NCBI GenBank assembly: GCA_018343915.1
Contig: JABRWF010000006.1
Location: 558,001-622,000, forward strand
Direction: 5' to 3'
Length of the DNA: 64,000 nt
Source of the DNA: Agroathelia rolfsii
Lineage: Eukaryota; Basidiomycota; Agaricomycetes; Amylocorticiales; Amylocorticiaceae
Within the stretch, counting starts at the first letter, position 1. Each line of letters begins with the position of its first letter. The notes beneath the pieces were generated by a model that was not told the origin of the DNA, ran no database searches, and saw only the letters and a list, made by a program, of their open reading frames with translations. Below, in pieces: positions 1-11,547 of the stretch. The translations under genes and the position numbers were made by a program.

Positions 1-245
1 CATATTGCTTTGCATTCTCTAACTTGTTTCGATTGTAAATATAATCAAGGTCCGGATAAAGGCCCCTTGCCCGCGGAAGCTGTTTTAGCAGCAGTCGAAT
101 GTACTTATCCGAGTAACAGCGGCTGTAGTTAAAACAGATGTCTAATACCGTCGGAATGTTGCCCGAACAATCGAGAAAGGTCCGAAGGGCATTGGTGTTT
201 CTGGGAAGGTATCTGATCCAAAGCGAAGGTATTGAAAGCGCAACT
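1..245 (-). pseudogene. F-box/LRR-type protein fragment, truncated at 5' side and at window edge
   Basis: The minus strand is open across this stretch and reads like the middle of the F-box proteins further right: a WIRYLPR segment, then SGNIPTVLDI, then a RARGLYPDLDY segment. These match WIRNTPK, SGNIPMVLDI and RARGLYLDLDY of the intact gene at 21083-23163. The similarity starts abruptly near position 245; upstream (higher coordinates) I find neither the F-box (IPREILTEIF) nor the CRYWRAIA segment. It is therefore a 5'-truncated copy, or the 3' part of one, continuing beyond the left edge. A longer gene with an unusual upstream exon cannot be excluded. Confidence 0.6.
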
Positions 246-2063
246 TGAAACTGATTTTAGTAAACATAAACGAGCATGGTATGTTGTGTTAGTGTATCTA
301 CTTGCAGCCCGGATAGGGCAGACTAAAATCTACTTTGCAGTCTTGAGATAGTGCTCTGAGCTCAGGCTGACAATCACGCCGATGCTCAATTTTGAAGTTC
401 GACGCTCAGCTTCTGGTAGTTTTCCCGAGGCACTGGACTTCGGGGTTGAATGTTGACCGGTCGTTGACCACTTGCTAAAAATTCGGTGGCTAGTGATTTA
501 AATGCATCGCCGTAATGCTGCAGCTTCTGGATTCGAAATTTATGATTCTGTTCTCGGAGAAGATATCTGAACTCTACTTTATATCACGCATAGCGATAAG
601 CAAGACCCTATGACCATACTATCATATCAAGGACTCAGACAAGCCGCTGAGCCAATTTTTCGAGAAGTGGCCTATGTCTGCATGATGACATTGCTTCATA
701 GCTCTTTGTCAGTGCTATTTCAACTATTGCTATTGGTAAGATTGCCAGGAGGGAAATTGCCTCAGCAGGAAATTTTTTAGTTTTTCTTTGACTATTGGAA
801 AAGCTTCTCAATTGCTATCAAGACCTCGGCAGCTCAACTGGGGAGATGATAAGGATCTCATCAAGCTATAGTAAACTATAGTATCATTAGCAATTTAACG
901 TATTGAATTGCTGCACACACCCTAGTCGGCATCTAGGACAGTGTATTATAATATGATCACGGGTTTAGGCACGTGACATTGACTGTGACAAGTTGCTCGT
1001 CTTTTGAGATGCTTCAAGTTCAAACGATGTCACTGATGTTGAATCCGAGTGCTTGAGCCGCCTTGGCGAGCGTCACCGTCCCAATTATGTCATGGTACCG
1101 CACTCTGTCCCGTTTTTCTCTTCGTGAAATTTTATTGTCGTTTTAGCATATACATGTAGATTTTCCTCATGTACCCTACGCGTTTGTATCCCACACGTAG
1201 CCAATCAAGCGCTTAAATCAAATTAGGTTGCCTGGAGCGACGAATTTTAACAACTGATAGTAATGATGGATGAGTTATACCTTAGTGCCACTAGTAGTGA
1301 CAATCGCCAATACCCGCAGTGCTGAGTAAAGTATCTGAGGTTATATGAAAATCCGAGTAGCTACTGGCATACAATTGAGCTCGGCATTAGGTCCGTCAAT
1401 TTGAATGCCGAGCACAGCTAGTAGAGTAAGTCGAAACTCAGCGAGAAGCCATCCAAATTTCACAGGGAAATAAACCCTAGAACTCCAAGATCCCAGAATT
1501 ACTCAGGATTTTCGGAGGCTTGTGCTCATCGAAGAGTACAGCTAGTCCAAATCTAGGGCTTTATCAAGGTCCTTGCAAGTGATGATCGGTAACTTCGCAG
1601 TGCCAAAAATCTGATCTGATATTAGACTTAGTATATTTCAGGTGAAACCATCGATTTCGGTCCCGAAAGTCCCGAGGAGTCTTTGCTTATATGCATTTTG
1701 CACTTACTCAGGCTCAAAATACTAATTAAAGATTGATGGTTACAATTGGTCATCACGTGAATTTAAACTTCCAAGTTGCTTTTCCTCTGTCCATACATTT
1801 GTACTTCGAAAATGAATAAGGAAGTGGAGGTCTCAGAAGCGTACCACTGGAAATTCTATTCGGGTTATGTCAGCGGTCTTGGCTACAAATCAAAATCACC
1901 TCAGACGACTGTGAACTTAGAGAGGTACGGATTTAAATTATTTCACAGCGCTAGTAGTAATTTCATAGAGCCAGAGATGTTACTACAATCATGATGAACC
2001 ATTTCAGAGCGATCTGCATGCTGTGAACTCAGGCTAGCTCCGAATACATATAGGGCTGTCATC
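246..2063. other. Intergenic, no gene seen
   Basis: AT-rich DNA without an ORF that has recognisable protein similarity or good codon structure. A 72-codon ORF at 1776-1994 has no supporting signal. A perfect 10-bp inverted repeat (GCTCGGCATT / AATGCCGAGC, 1379-1388 and 1404-1413) could form a hairpin with a 15-nt loop. Confidence 0.5.
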
Positions 2064-3591
2064 ATGCAACAATTAGCCAAAATCTCTCAAGCTAGGATGC
2101 CAGTGCTATCGACTGCCCGTAGTCTTCAAGCTATTGAATTCTCTCGCGCTACCATTTTGCAATGTGAAGGCTCTATATACATTGGCTTAGTTATTTCTGC
2201 CGCTATCTTCGGTAAAGAATAATAATTCGGTCTGTGGAGCTTAATATTCACATGTTATCACAGGTATTTACCTTGGGATCTATTTTTTATCTATTCATGC
2301 ATTGTTGGTCAAGCCCAACCTCACTCGTTCTCGCCGCACACTCCTTTTGTCATATGGAACCCTTTTACTAATGCTCAATACCACTTTCTTCATGAGCACA
2401 CCGCTACTTGGCCAGAGAATGTGGATTCAAGACCGCAATATGTTCCGCGCTGGTCCTTTGATGTACTACGACGTTGAGGATAACACCGCGGGTTATATGA
2501 TTCTCGGAAATATCTCTCAGAATTTTGCCATGTTCATGTCTGATGCCCTGTTGGTAAGTGTATTCACTCCTATCATAAGGGAGTGTTTAGCATCTACGTT
2601 GAACTTAACGCCTGGCTCGGGCTGCATAGTCCTATGCAATTGATATAATGCTACATAAAAGTGCCATCAGCTGATGTAGCACTATATTAACCATATGCAA
2701 TTACATGCATTCAAATCGAAGCCTAGGCTTGACATATTCCTTGGCATTTCCTAATGATCTTTATCCTATCCTAGTTCCTGAGTCTAATTTTATGGACAGA
2801 TATACCGCTGCTATGTTGTGTTTGGCCACAAATCATTGGTTATCATGTTTCCCACCTTATGCTTAATTGGTGTCTTTGGTACGTACTATTTATGCGCTGC
2901 TGCCAGCTCATATCTGTACCGTTACTAAGTAATATCAGCTCTGTCAATGGCAGCTATACCCAGTGACTATAATTTGATGCTACCTCTGGGAGACAAGCTA
3001 AATGCAATAGCGATTGCACTCAGTGTGGCAACCAACGCAATGACTACTGCGATGATTTCAAAGAGAATTTTGACCATATCTGCCGATGTGCGTCAGTATG
3101 TGATGACATATCCGCAGCGATACACATGCTTGGTTACAATCCTGGTTGAATCTGCTGCGCCATGCGCTATCCTTGGAATACTTATAAGTGTCCCAATTTT
3201 TATCAGCACTGACACAAATTGGATCGATGGCGCATTTCTCCCATGGTCATCTCTCATGGTGTGTGGGATTTTTGCTCTCCGAATTTGTTAAATTTTGCGA
3301 GAATTCAAGCTGATCGCTTCGTATCAGGCCCTTTGTCCTCAGCTAATCATTTTCCGTATTGCGCAGGGTACAGCATGGTCTGCCTCGACACAGAAAGAGT
3401 TAACTTCAATTACATTAATATCAACCAATACACCGGACTCTGCGATTTTCTTGCCAATTTGGCAACGGAATAGAACATGGCGCACCAAGCGCATCGAGAC
3501 ACAAATTGATGAAGAAGGATTACCAGGGAAGGGCAAAACTGATACAATGTCGGTCTACTCCAATAGCAGTCTAGTGCTTCAACGTGATTAA
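2064..3591 (+). CDS. Uncharacterised multi-pass (about 7-TM) membrane protein, copy 1
   Basis: Function unknown. Five exons join in frame: an N-terminal exon from ATG 2064 ending in AAIFG, then GIYLGIYFLSIHALL with further helices, then IYRCYVVFGHKS..., then a long exon with NAMTTAMISKRIL, and a last exon starting near 3329 and ending at TAA 3591. About seven hydrophobic segments are separated by short loops, followed by a polar cytosolic-type tail of about 60 residues. The 'IYRCYVVFG' and 'PQLIIFRIAQG' segments recur in the paralogue at 9733-11082. Proteins with this layout are common and expanded in Agaricomycetes, but I know of no assigned function. The topology resembles a receptor or sensor without a diagnostic motif. 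Splice sites are canonical here. The ATG choice rests on being the first in-frame Met before the first helix. Confidence 0.75.
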
Positions 3592-6414
3592 TCTGGCTTG
3601 ATATATTGGACTTTTACTATGTATGCATATGGACATACTTGGACATTCTTTCTACTTTTCGTATCCTCACAATCCTTTCCTTACTATCTACTTGTATTAA
3701 CCCTCGTTTCATGTATGTTTGCCTGTTGATCTGGATTTGAGAAGATACTATGTCTAGTAAGTATCGATTACAGTTGTTAAAGCGCCCGTCGAAGAGCACG
3801 ATAGTTTATCATTCATTTTATTGGTAATCATGATAACTAAATAAATAAATGTATCGTGTTCAGCGTTTCCAACATTAATATTTCTGTTTTCAAGACCAAT
3901 AATGTGTGTTGTGAGCTTTCACCGCCGTTTTGTACGGCCGAGATGTTTAGGCCATTAAATACTCTTAAGGGCATGGGGAATATGAAGGAATGATGTGTAT
4001 GATGTATGAATCACTTGATTTACTAGGGAGGCGACTGTGAAAATACGACGAGTGACGACGATGAGCAGCGGTCGACAAAAAATAGTATATTCCGCTTGTC
4101 TACTTGTACATTGTTGTACGTAGTCAAACGGATGCAGATCAAGAATGTAAACTACCGTAAATATAAAGGCAAAAACATATGACCTAGCACGTGGATCACA
4201 TATTCTAACAGCGACATCCAATGAATTATCAGAACATCACTCAGGTAGTATTTAAGCAGGGGATTAAGATGCCCTTAACATCTTGAGTACTTGATGCAGT
4301 TTGATACCGGGCCATCATCGACACAGCTACTAACATCAAGTATTGCTATTAGTAGGCCGCATCAGCTCGGTAACTTGATAAAGTAATCGTATTCTAAAAT
4401 TATTTGGCTGCTCAGGATAGAAGTAGGCAAAAAAGTATTTCACAAAGGACAGCTTTATGTTGTGGCCTGATATTGAGAGTGTCGTTTCATCAGAAAGCTT
4501 CGACTTGGACTTCATTATAGCCGTTGGTAATTGCATCATGCATCGTAATTAAACCCAATTCTTACCAGAAATAGGTGCTTTCTCTGCTCCCCAGCAATAT
4601 GGAGGCTTAGTCGTGGATGGTAACAAAAGGCCTCATAACCTTCTCTTAGTGTGCCTAGCACCAGTGTTGCCCTCAAACAATTTTGAGCGGCATTAGGAAG
4701 ACCCAGTCACAGGCTTGAATTCAGACCTCGCCGCGTTCTAAGAGCGAATGCTGATACGGCCGTCGGCTGGTCGCTGCCTGAGTATTCACTCGGCGTCCTC
4801 ACTCGCAGTTGTGCAACTTGGATAGCACAGCGGTAGTCCTTGTGGGTATCGAGGTATAACTATTCTCAAGCACTCCCGGGCTTGGCCTATTGCGAAAGGG
4901 GCCGGCCTTAGTCAAGCCGCTTACTAAGGCTTGGCTCCTTTCCTTCCCCCAGACTATAAGGCTGACATAATGTGTCCAGCCGTGCCGTATTGGCGACGCA
5001 AGTTTTCCTTGTTGCAACCACCACTGACCTTGTTGGTGAGCTCAACCTGTTCATGCTGTCAACATCTTGGGCCACTACATTTAACTGCGACTACGGAAGG
5101 AACTTGGAAAGTGTCAACTAAATCCAAATCAATGTTTGTTGATGATCTCGATATTGATGGCGTCCGAGTCAATGGTCCTCGTTTTGCAGCTCGTTTACAC
5201 GGCATATCGATCTCCTTATTGTCCTTAACGTACTCATACTAAAATTCGGCTCTTCTGACATGGCCTAAGCTACTACTACTGGGGAATCTGCCATTATCTG
5301 TGCATGGATATTTTCTGTCCTTAACTAAAACACGGAAATGCACCAATGAAGGGATCAGAAGAAAACATTAACGTAATTGCCGTCCTGGGAGAGTCCGCTT
5401 CTTCTGGGAACAATTTCATGTGCTCAATGCTCATATAATCTGTTCTGCGGAACGCGTTTGGCCAAGCTACATGATGAATCGCTTCTTATTTTATTTGCAA
5501 ACCAAGTTGGGACGTTACGCTCAAAACTTGATTGTAAATGCTGTTTTCACAACTGATCATTCTTCATATTGCGTAGAGAAATGTATGGTTCAAAACAACA
5601 ATAGATAATCTGACTCGCTGCCGGGGAACCATGAACTCTACGCTTCAGACTACTCAGCAATCTAATATTTATGACTCAGAGCTATCCACTGGAATATATA
5701 TCGTACTACAATAGACGATAGCACGAGGTCTCAGTTGATCACTCTAGAGGATTTTTATAAGTTCGTTTAACTCGGCTGAATACTGCATTTTCGCACCTCT
5801 CTGAATCCTTCAATCGTAGCCACAGTGGCTTCCTAGTGTCATTTCCAACTTGCATAAAGTAAGAATGTCTATCCGTTCATCACGCTCTTGGGTCATGAGA
5901 AATCTGTAGTAATGATACCCACGTTCATTTTGTTATTTCATTAGGTTGGCTGGGTTTTCTGAGTATTACGGCACGTTGCATAACAAATGCCGATGAAGAC
6001 GGGATATCTTGTAAATTTCATGCGTATATGAATTGTCTACTATTAAGCTTCATTCCAGCTAACCGTGTGGCACTAGCATTGTGTCTGTTAAATATAGTTT
6101 GAATCGATTACGAATTCACGGTATATGATGACTCCGAACAAACGACTGCTTTCAGCCTTATCTTTACGAAATTTGATGCTATTACATCTAAATAAACCAT
6201 TGGCTCGGAGCGTATAGATTAGCTTGTAAAGATAAACTGCAGTGCATTCTTCAAGTTTTCAGTGGCGCCGCCCCTAGTACTGTATTCATGTCACAAGCTG
6301 TCCTAAATGCTTGGACTTCTTTCTCTTGGATCATTACTAGTGTCGCTTTTGCCTCTCATTTAAAGGTTAGAATATTTCCGGGCCTTCTTTTTTCTCACTT
6401 GTACTCCCCGGAAC
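3592..6414. other. Intergenic, no intact gene
   Basis: Short ORFs on both strands lack family similarity. Two items stand out: an inverted repeat GCCTTAGT/ACTAAGGC near 4901-4928, and a 30-codon plus-strand ORF at 5346-5438 whose start (NVIAVLG...NNF) looks like the beginning of a P-loop NTPase with a ruined Walker A. The rest shows no structure I can assign. Confidence 0.45.
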
Positions 6415-8134
6415 ATGACTTCCCCCCTCATCGATTACTCTAGATTCGTCTGGCATGAATCCAAAGACGAGAAAGGCTACTTCGTCCGTGAGGCTGCAGG
6501 TGGTGAAACTATTGTAGACGCCTCAAGCCGCTTTGCACATGGAGAGCAGAACCTTTTTTTCGGTATCAAGATCTCCTTCAAAGCATCCTTGCCAGCTATC
6601 GATAAATTCCTCAATCTCATTTGCGCAGCCTGGCTCGCCTTGCGATTCTCCGTCCCGACATTGGCCGCTAACACAGAGAAAAATAGCCAGGGATATACAT
6701 TGCTAACCTATCGTGTTGCGACTAGCCAAGAGAACGCACTACAGTGGGCCAAGTGCACTGTTCGTCTTCACGAGACATCCGCCAGCCTTGATGAGCTCCG
6801 TTTTGAGTTAAGCCAGAGTCCTCTTCCGGAGGCCAATAAGGACCAGACATTTCTTTATGTTATTCCACGCTCCAAAACCTCTATCGATTTTTTTATGTAT
6901 ACGTCGCATGTCCCGTTCGACGGTTCTGGGCTCAGGATTATCTTCACCAGATTCCTCAAAACACTTTCGGAGTACATCTCCAATCCATCTCTTGCGAATG
7001 CACAAACATTCAAATGGGGCACAGAAGGCATGAACTTACCACCCGTAGTCACAGAAATCCTTGCTTCAGGCGAAGACCGCGAGGGTTCTCGGTATTTGAA
7101 GACCCTTGACAATGTTATGCAAGACTTTAGCTCTGCCATACCCGTACGTCTCTTTCAAAAAGGAAAAAAAAACCCTTAATCTTGCTCATACAACTGTGAA
7201 ATTAACAGAGTCAGCATGGGTTCAGGGAGCGTAATATCTGTCCTAGTCTAACTCGGCGTGCAAGTAGGGTTCTATCGGTTGCAGATTCCATTAAACTTCG
7301 GGAAGTAGCTCGCTCGCTCGGCTTCACTATGAATCACCTTAGTAAGTTCCTTCAATTTTTGGACTATGTTTAATTTCAGTGAGACTTATACTAGTTGATA
7401 GTTCATGCTTCTGTTGCACTCGTATGTGCATATGACAATCCACCCACGTCAGAAACTCCTAAGGATGCAACGTTTGTTTTCTATGGACCTGTCAACTGTC
7501 GATCTCGTCTTATTACTCCATACTCAAACAAGGAGGGATATCCCGGACTCTGTCTCGGTATTTCTGCCATTCAGATCCCTGTCCTCGTAACGCAGGTGAA
7601 GGGTGGGCATAAGGAGAAGCTACTGGCTACGGCAGAAGCTGTGAAGCAAGAGTATGCTAAACAGAGGGCGTACCCTTCGTTGCTTGCGATCGGACCACAA
7701 CAGGGAGATCTGATGTTGGCTGGAAGGCGCTCTGGTGCACCGTAAGCCTTGCTCAACCCTTGCTTTTTCTTCTGAAACTGAGAGTCTGGTCCTCTCCATA
7801 TAGCCCTCCACCCCTTGGATGGGACCATGGTACTCCGGTGATGGGATTGGCGAGACGTATCTTGATCCGGATTACCCAAATTCACAAGTGAATGGCTTCT
7901 TTATTTCTCCCAACAAGACTGATCCAGGACCGTGAGTAACTTTGCTGTATTGCTACTATATGGATAATTATAATAGTGATCATTCTACTCTCGACCTACA
8001 GATTCTTCCGTGCGTTTTCCTTTCGTAACGTACTGAATCTCAGCGCAGACTATAACATAAATGCAATGCCAACACAAGATGTAGAGTGGTTCATGAATAA
8101 CTGGGAAACAATTTTGCGCTCAGTTTTAGAGTGA
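6415..8134 (+). CDS. CoA-dependent acyltransferase (HxxxD / condensation-like superfamily)
   Basis: Likely transfers an acyl group from CoA to a small-molecule acceptor; the substrate is not predictable. Five exons join in frame (6415-7143, 7209 to about 7340, about 7398-7741, about 7804-7931, about 8002-8134). The key motif HVPFDG near residue 165 fits HxxxDG, the catalytic histidine motif of the BAHD/condensation/fungal O-acetyltransferase superfamily. The C-terminal half contains a PWYSGDGIGETYL stretch where these enzymes carry their structural DFGWG-like loop. Length, about 480 residues, is normal for the fold. There is no signal peptide, so it is probably cytosolic. It lies alone between the two 7-TM paralogues, which could mean a small accessory metabolite locus, but no synthase or P450 is visible. 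A divergent trichothecene-acetyltransferase-like enzyme is a possible identity. Confidence 0.75.
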
Positions 8135-8616
8135 GAAAGAGCAGATTGATGCATGTTCAAATCCCCTTCTATTTAGCATGATATCTTCAGGCGAAATAAG
8201 AAATGCCATCTTCTTTGAACTTATGAATATATGAATATGACGACCTAATTATATGCACGGCACATGCACTACTAATAGTATTAATATTTTGATGGAGGCA
8301 TCAAGAAGAAAACGGTACTTGGAGTCACGAAACGTGTTCTCCGTCGCATATAATTTTTGTAAAGTATTAAATTTTTGTGAAGCTAACATGATACTCACAA
8401 CATGTGGTAACCATGCACAGCCAAACATTCTGGGTGCGCGCGATGCGTTAACCGAACGCGTGCCAAATTCTGGGTGTCGCATACTCGCAAAGCTTATCAG
8501 TGCAACCCCCGCAAGGAGTTTTTGAAAAAAACTCAATTTGAAGGGTCCGAAGCCTTGTAAGCGGGCAATTGGTGATCATCCTCCCAGCAATTTAGATTTG
8601 CACCAAACAACGAGCA

Positions 8617-8639
8617 AGGTTTGTGCTGAGCACAAACCT
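8617..8639. repeat. Perfect palindrome, 11-bp arms
   Basis: AGGTTTGTGCT, one base G, then AGCACAAACCT: an exact inverted repeat with a one-base centre. It lies in the intergenic stretch between the acyltransferase gene and the second membrane-protein gene. It could be a dimeric protein binding site or a cruciform-prone relic. Confidence 0.7.
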
Positions 8640-8710
8640 CGGTTGTGCATCGCTCAAAGCTTTTTGATGCTCATTAGAAAATTTCAGAGATCCTAGGGGC
8701 AATCCCAAAT

Positions 8711-8832
8711 TGGTGTTGGGAGCACGGGCATGCCTACCGGACTGTCTGTAGTCAATTGCAGTCACTCCCTGCAGAGACCCTGCCTTATAGGACTAACTAA
8801 ATGGGACCCGTGCTCCGTACAGCCAACACTGG
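8711..8832. repeat. Imperfect inverted-repeat pair, possible MITE remnant
   Basis: GGAGCACGGG at 8719-8728 pairs exactly with CCCGTGCTCC at 8807-8816. Similarity extends outwards as TGGTGTTGG at the left and CCAACACT at the right, with a 6-nt insertion in the right arm. The unit of about 120 bp would fit a small non-autonomous element, but I see no clear target-site duplication. Confidence 0.3.
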
Positions 8833-9732
8833 AAGCTGGAAGTTCTATTACTAGCTCAATAATTTACTGAGTTTGTCTATTGTAATTTATGGGAAAATCT
8901 GGCGTCTATGCATATGTTTAGGTATCGTGATACCCGTGCGCTACATAGAATAAAAAAAGTTATCACCTGGTCTCCATATGGCTACATGAGTAGATAAATT
9001 ATAAACAGAAGCAAAAAAGAGGGAGAGGGAGAAGAATGAGTCGGTTTCAGAAAGGAGCAGGCAATTCTGATAGGCATTATGCGCATTATGATACCTTTCA
9101 GTAGGTGCTAACAGTAATTAAAATACCTGATGTTCAGCTGCCTAAGTGGACACAGAGGCGCTGTAGGTGTTATAGAGTGTTTATGAGATGCTTGCTTCAC
9201 AAATGACATTTGAGTCGGTCTCTCCAGTAGGGCCGGTTATGTTGACACCGATTAGCTGGAGTTTGTAATTCCATGTCCGTATATTGGCTTTGACAGTTAA
9301 CTCGTTCCCTCGATTAATTGTTTGATTATATCGGCTTAAGCTTTTCTTTCTCTTGTATTGGGACACTTTTACAAGCCCGCCACTCATCGACCATGCATTA
9401 TCTATCATGGATCACTTGATCAATGTAAGTGCGGTTTCCGGAGATTGCGGAAACTGTGAAGTCACTGTACGGGCTAATGCCAGTGGCAACTGTTCCTTGG
9501 ATATGAATATATGGGTGCTTTCACAGCAACTTTGCATCTTCTGATGTCTTCCACTAGTATCTTCTACGGGCACAGGTGAATTTGAATCATCAGACCGTCC
9601 TCCGGGATGCAGATGGGTTAGACTGTTAGAGCTGTGCTAAATCATGCGGTTTCAGCGCTCTTGACTGATAATATATATCTTTTCTTATGTTGGTTCCTCG
9701 TTTTTCTCCTTTCTCTCTCTGGGCTCGTTGTG

Positions 9733-11082
9733 ATGTCTTCCACTACCCACATTCTGACTGAAGAATCCCTCTACATCGCCTTGATAACTCTTGCCATTGT
9801 TTACGGTTAATACAGCTTCTGCTTACGAATAGGGACACATATTAACGTCAACCTCGTCATGGCAGGCATATATCTAGGCGTATATTGCATATCCACATAT
9901 GCTTTGCTAACAAGAAAAAACCTCAATCGTTCCCTGCGGCTTTTTTATGTTGTCTTTGGAAGCATCCTGCTGGGCTTGAACACGCTATACTTCCAAAGCC
10001 TTCCAACGATGGGTCAGGCTATGTGGCTTATGGACCGAAACAAGGATGGCGGGCCATTTGAGTATTTCAATGCTCACCAGACAACAGCTCGTTATATGCT
10101 TCTTGGCAATGCAGCTCAGAACATCGCCTTCTTTTTGGCTGACGGTCTTTTGGCAAGTTGAGCCTTCTTCTCTCAAACACGATTACTAAACTACTCAATC
10201 AGATATACCGATGTTATATCATCTTCGGCTCGCGAATTAAGGTGATCATTTTACCAGCACTATGCAATCTCGGAACCATTGGCAAGTAAATGCCTTATAA
10301 TCTTAAGAGAACAAAATCTCTGAACAGAACAGTCGCACATCAGCTACATCAATGTCAACTATACCAATTGGCCTCCAATCGAATGCTAATTCTCCTCTGG
10401 CACGTGGAATGAATGCGGCCGGCATTATATTTACTACGATTGTCAACGTCATGACTATTTCCATGATTTCCTTCAAAATACTACAGGTTCTATGCAAACC
10501 GCGGGAAGGCACAAGTGAAATGATGAAAAGGGTGTACGTCAACGTGATAGTCATACTTGTCGAACCAGCGGCGCCTGGGGCCATATTGGGGGTCATCTCC
10601 ACTGTTTTACTATTTCTAGAATCCCCTTTCTGGAATTTCTTTGTCGTTGTGTGGTCGGCTTACATGGTAAGTGACCCCTTGGCTGAATTTATTTATTAGG
10701 AGATACTTTGAAGCTCATGAACTGATAAATGGAATAGGTAATATTTCCTCAGCTAATTATCTACCGCATTGCGCACGGCATTGCATGGAGCAAGGACGAT
10801 ATCTTCCCCCAAAAGAACGATGTAGTTTTTACTAGTACGCTGGAATCGACAGCCTACCTCAGGTCGAGGTCGAGTTGCCCTGATACATTTATTGAATTGT
10901 ATGACCTGTCAAAAAACTCAAGCCAGCAGTCCCGATACACCGCAAGTATTTCGAAGTATGTTTTACCAATGATAGATGTCTATGGAGAAGGATCCCTCGG
11001 GACACTTCAGGATTATATTCCTGAAGATATATACAGAAGATCAAAGACGCAAACTATTTATGGCGCACAACTAGGACTGTGA
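9733..11082 (+). CDS. Uncharacterised multi-pass (about 7-TM) membrane protein, copy 2
   Basis: Paralogue of the gene at 2064-3591 with the same exon layout: a short first exon from ATG 9733 (MSSTTHILTEESLYIALITL), then GIYLGVYCISTYALL, then IYRCYIIFGSR, then a long exon with NVMTISMISFKILQV, then PQLIIYRIAHGIAWSK and a polar tail of about 110 residues ending at TGA 11082. About seven hydrophobic helices; function unknown. One intron boundary is unusual: exon 3 must end in ATT-G at 10281 and resume at 10344 (G|CT ACA TCA ATG) to keep frame and match copy 1. This makes the intron start GCAAGT, a GC-AG intron. Using the nearby GT (GTAAAT) would break the frame. The tail is longer than in copy 1, so the two may have different partners. 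Confidence 0.75.
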
Positions 11083-11547
11083 AAGCATTCCACTGCGCGA
11101 ATGTATATATTAAATATAACTTGTACTTTCTATACCGTAGTCAATCATATACTTAATTAGTAGATGCACATCAAAATAGATTCATCTGTCTGTTCAACTG
11201 ACTTGTGCACAACGTCCATAAGACATTAATAGATGTCTCATCGTTACTTTCTCCCGTCTCTCGGACTGAGGAAACATAATTGGTTGTGTAACTAGCGTGC
11301 CAGCAGATTAGCACACAAACATGAAATGTATTACATGTAATACAGCGGTCCGATCGAATATTCATCCAGACCATCTAACCAAAGTAGTCTTTGAACACCA
11401 TCGTCCAGTATACATTATCATTCCTCTATAATCGTATACCAGTAGTTAAGCAGAACATACATGAATAAATAAGCATTGAAAGATCCAAAAAAGAATGATA
11501 TGGAAACACTAAGAGAAGATCCAATGTACGGAACAAACTGATACAAT
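11083..11547. other. Convergent 3' intergenic region
   Basis: Lies between the 3' ends of the plus-strand membrane-protein gene and minus-strand KEX2. AT-rich, with no gene; it probably holds both 3' UTRs and polyadenylation signals. Confidence 0.5.

Larger units (their letters stand above)
8135..9732. other. Intergenic with palindromes, no gene confirmed
   Basis: No protein-family similarity. Contains a perfect 23-bp palindrome (8617-8639) and an imperfect terminal-inverted-repeat-like pair around 8711-8832. A minus-strand ORF at 9181-9408, with a possible upstream exon around 9425-9510, has reasonable composition but cannot be tied to any family. Confidence 0.45.

Noticed and set aside
4931..5242. 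103-codon plus-strand ORF
   Set aside because: Composition is mixed and non-coding-like, it overlaps a hairpin region, and no family was recognised.
9181..9540. Possible small minus-strand gene (frame with NITGPTGETDSNVICEAS)
   Set aside because: Two open pieces could be spliced, but no start, signal peptide or recognisable fold supports a gene.
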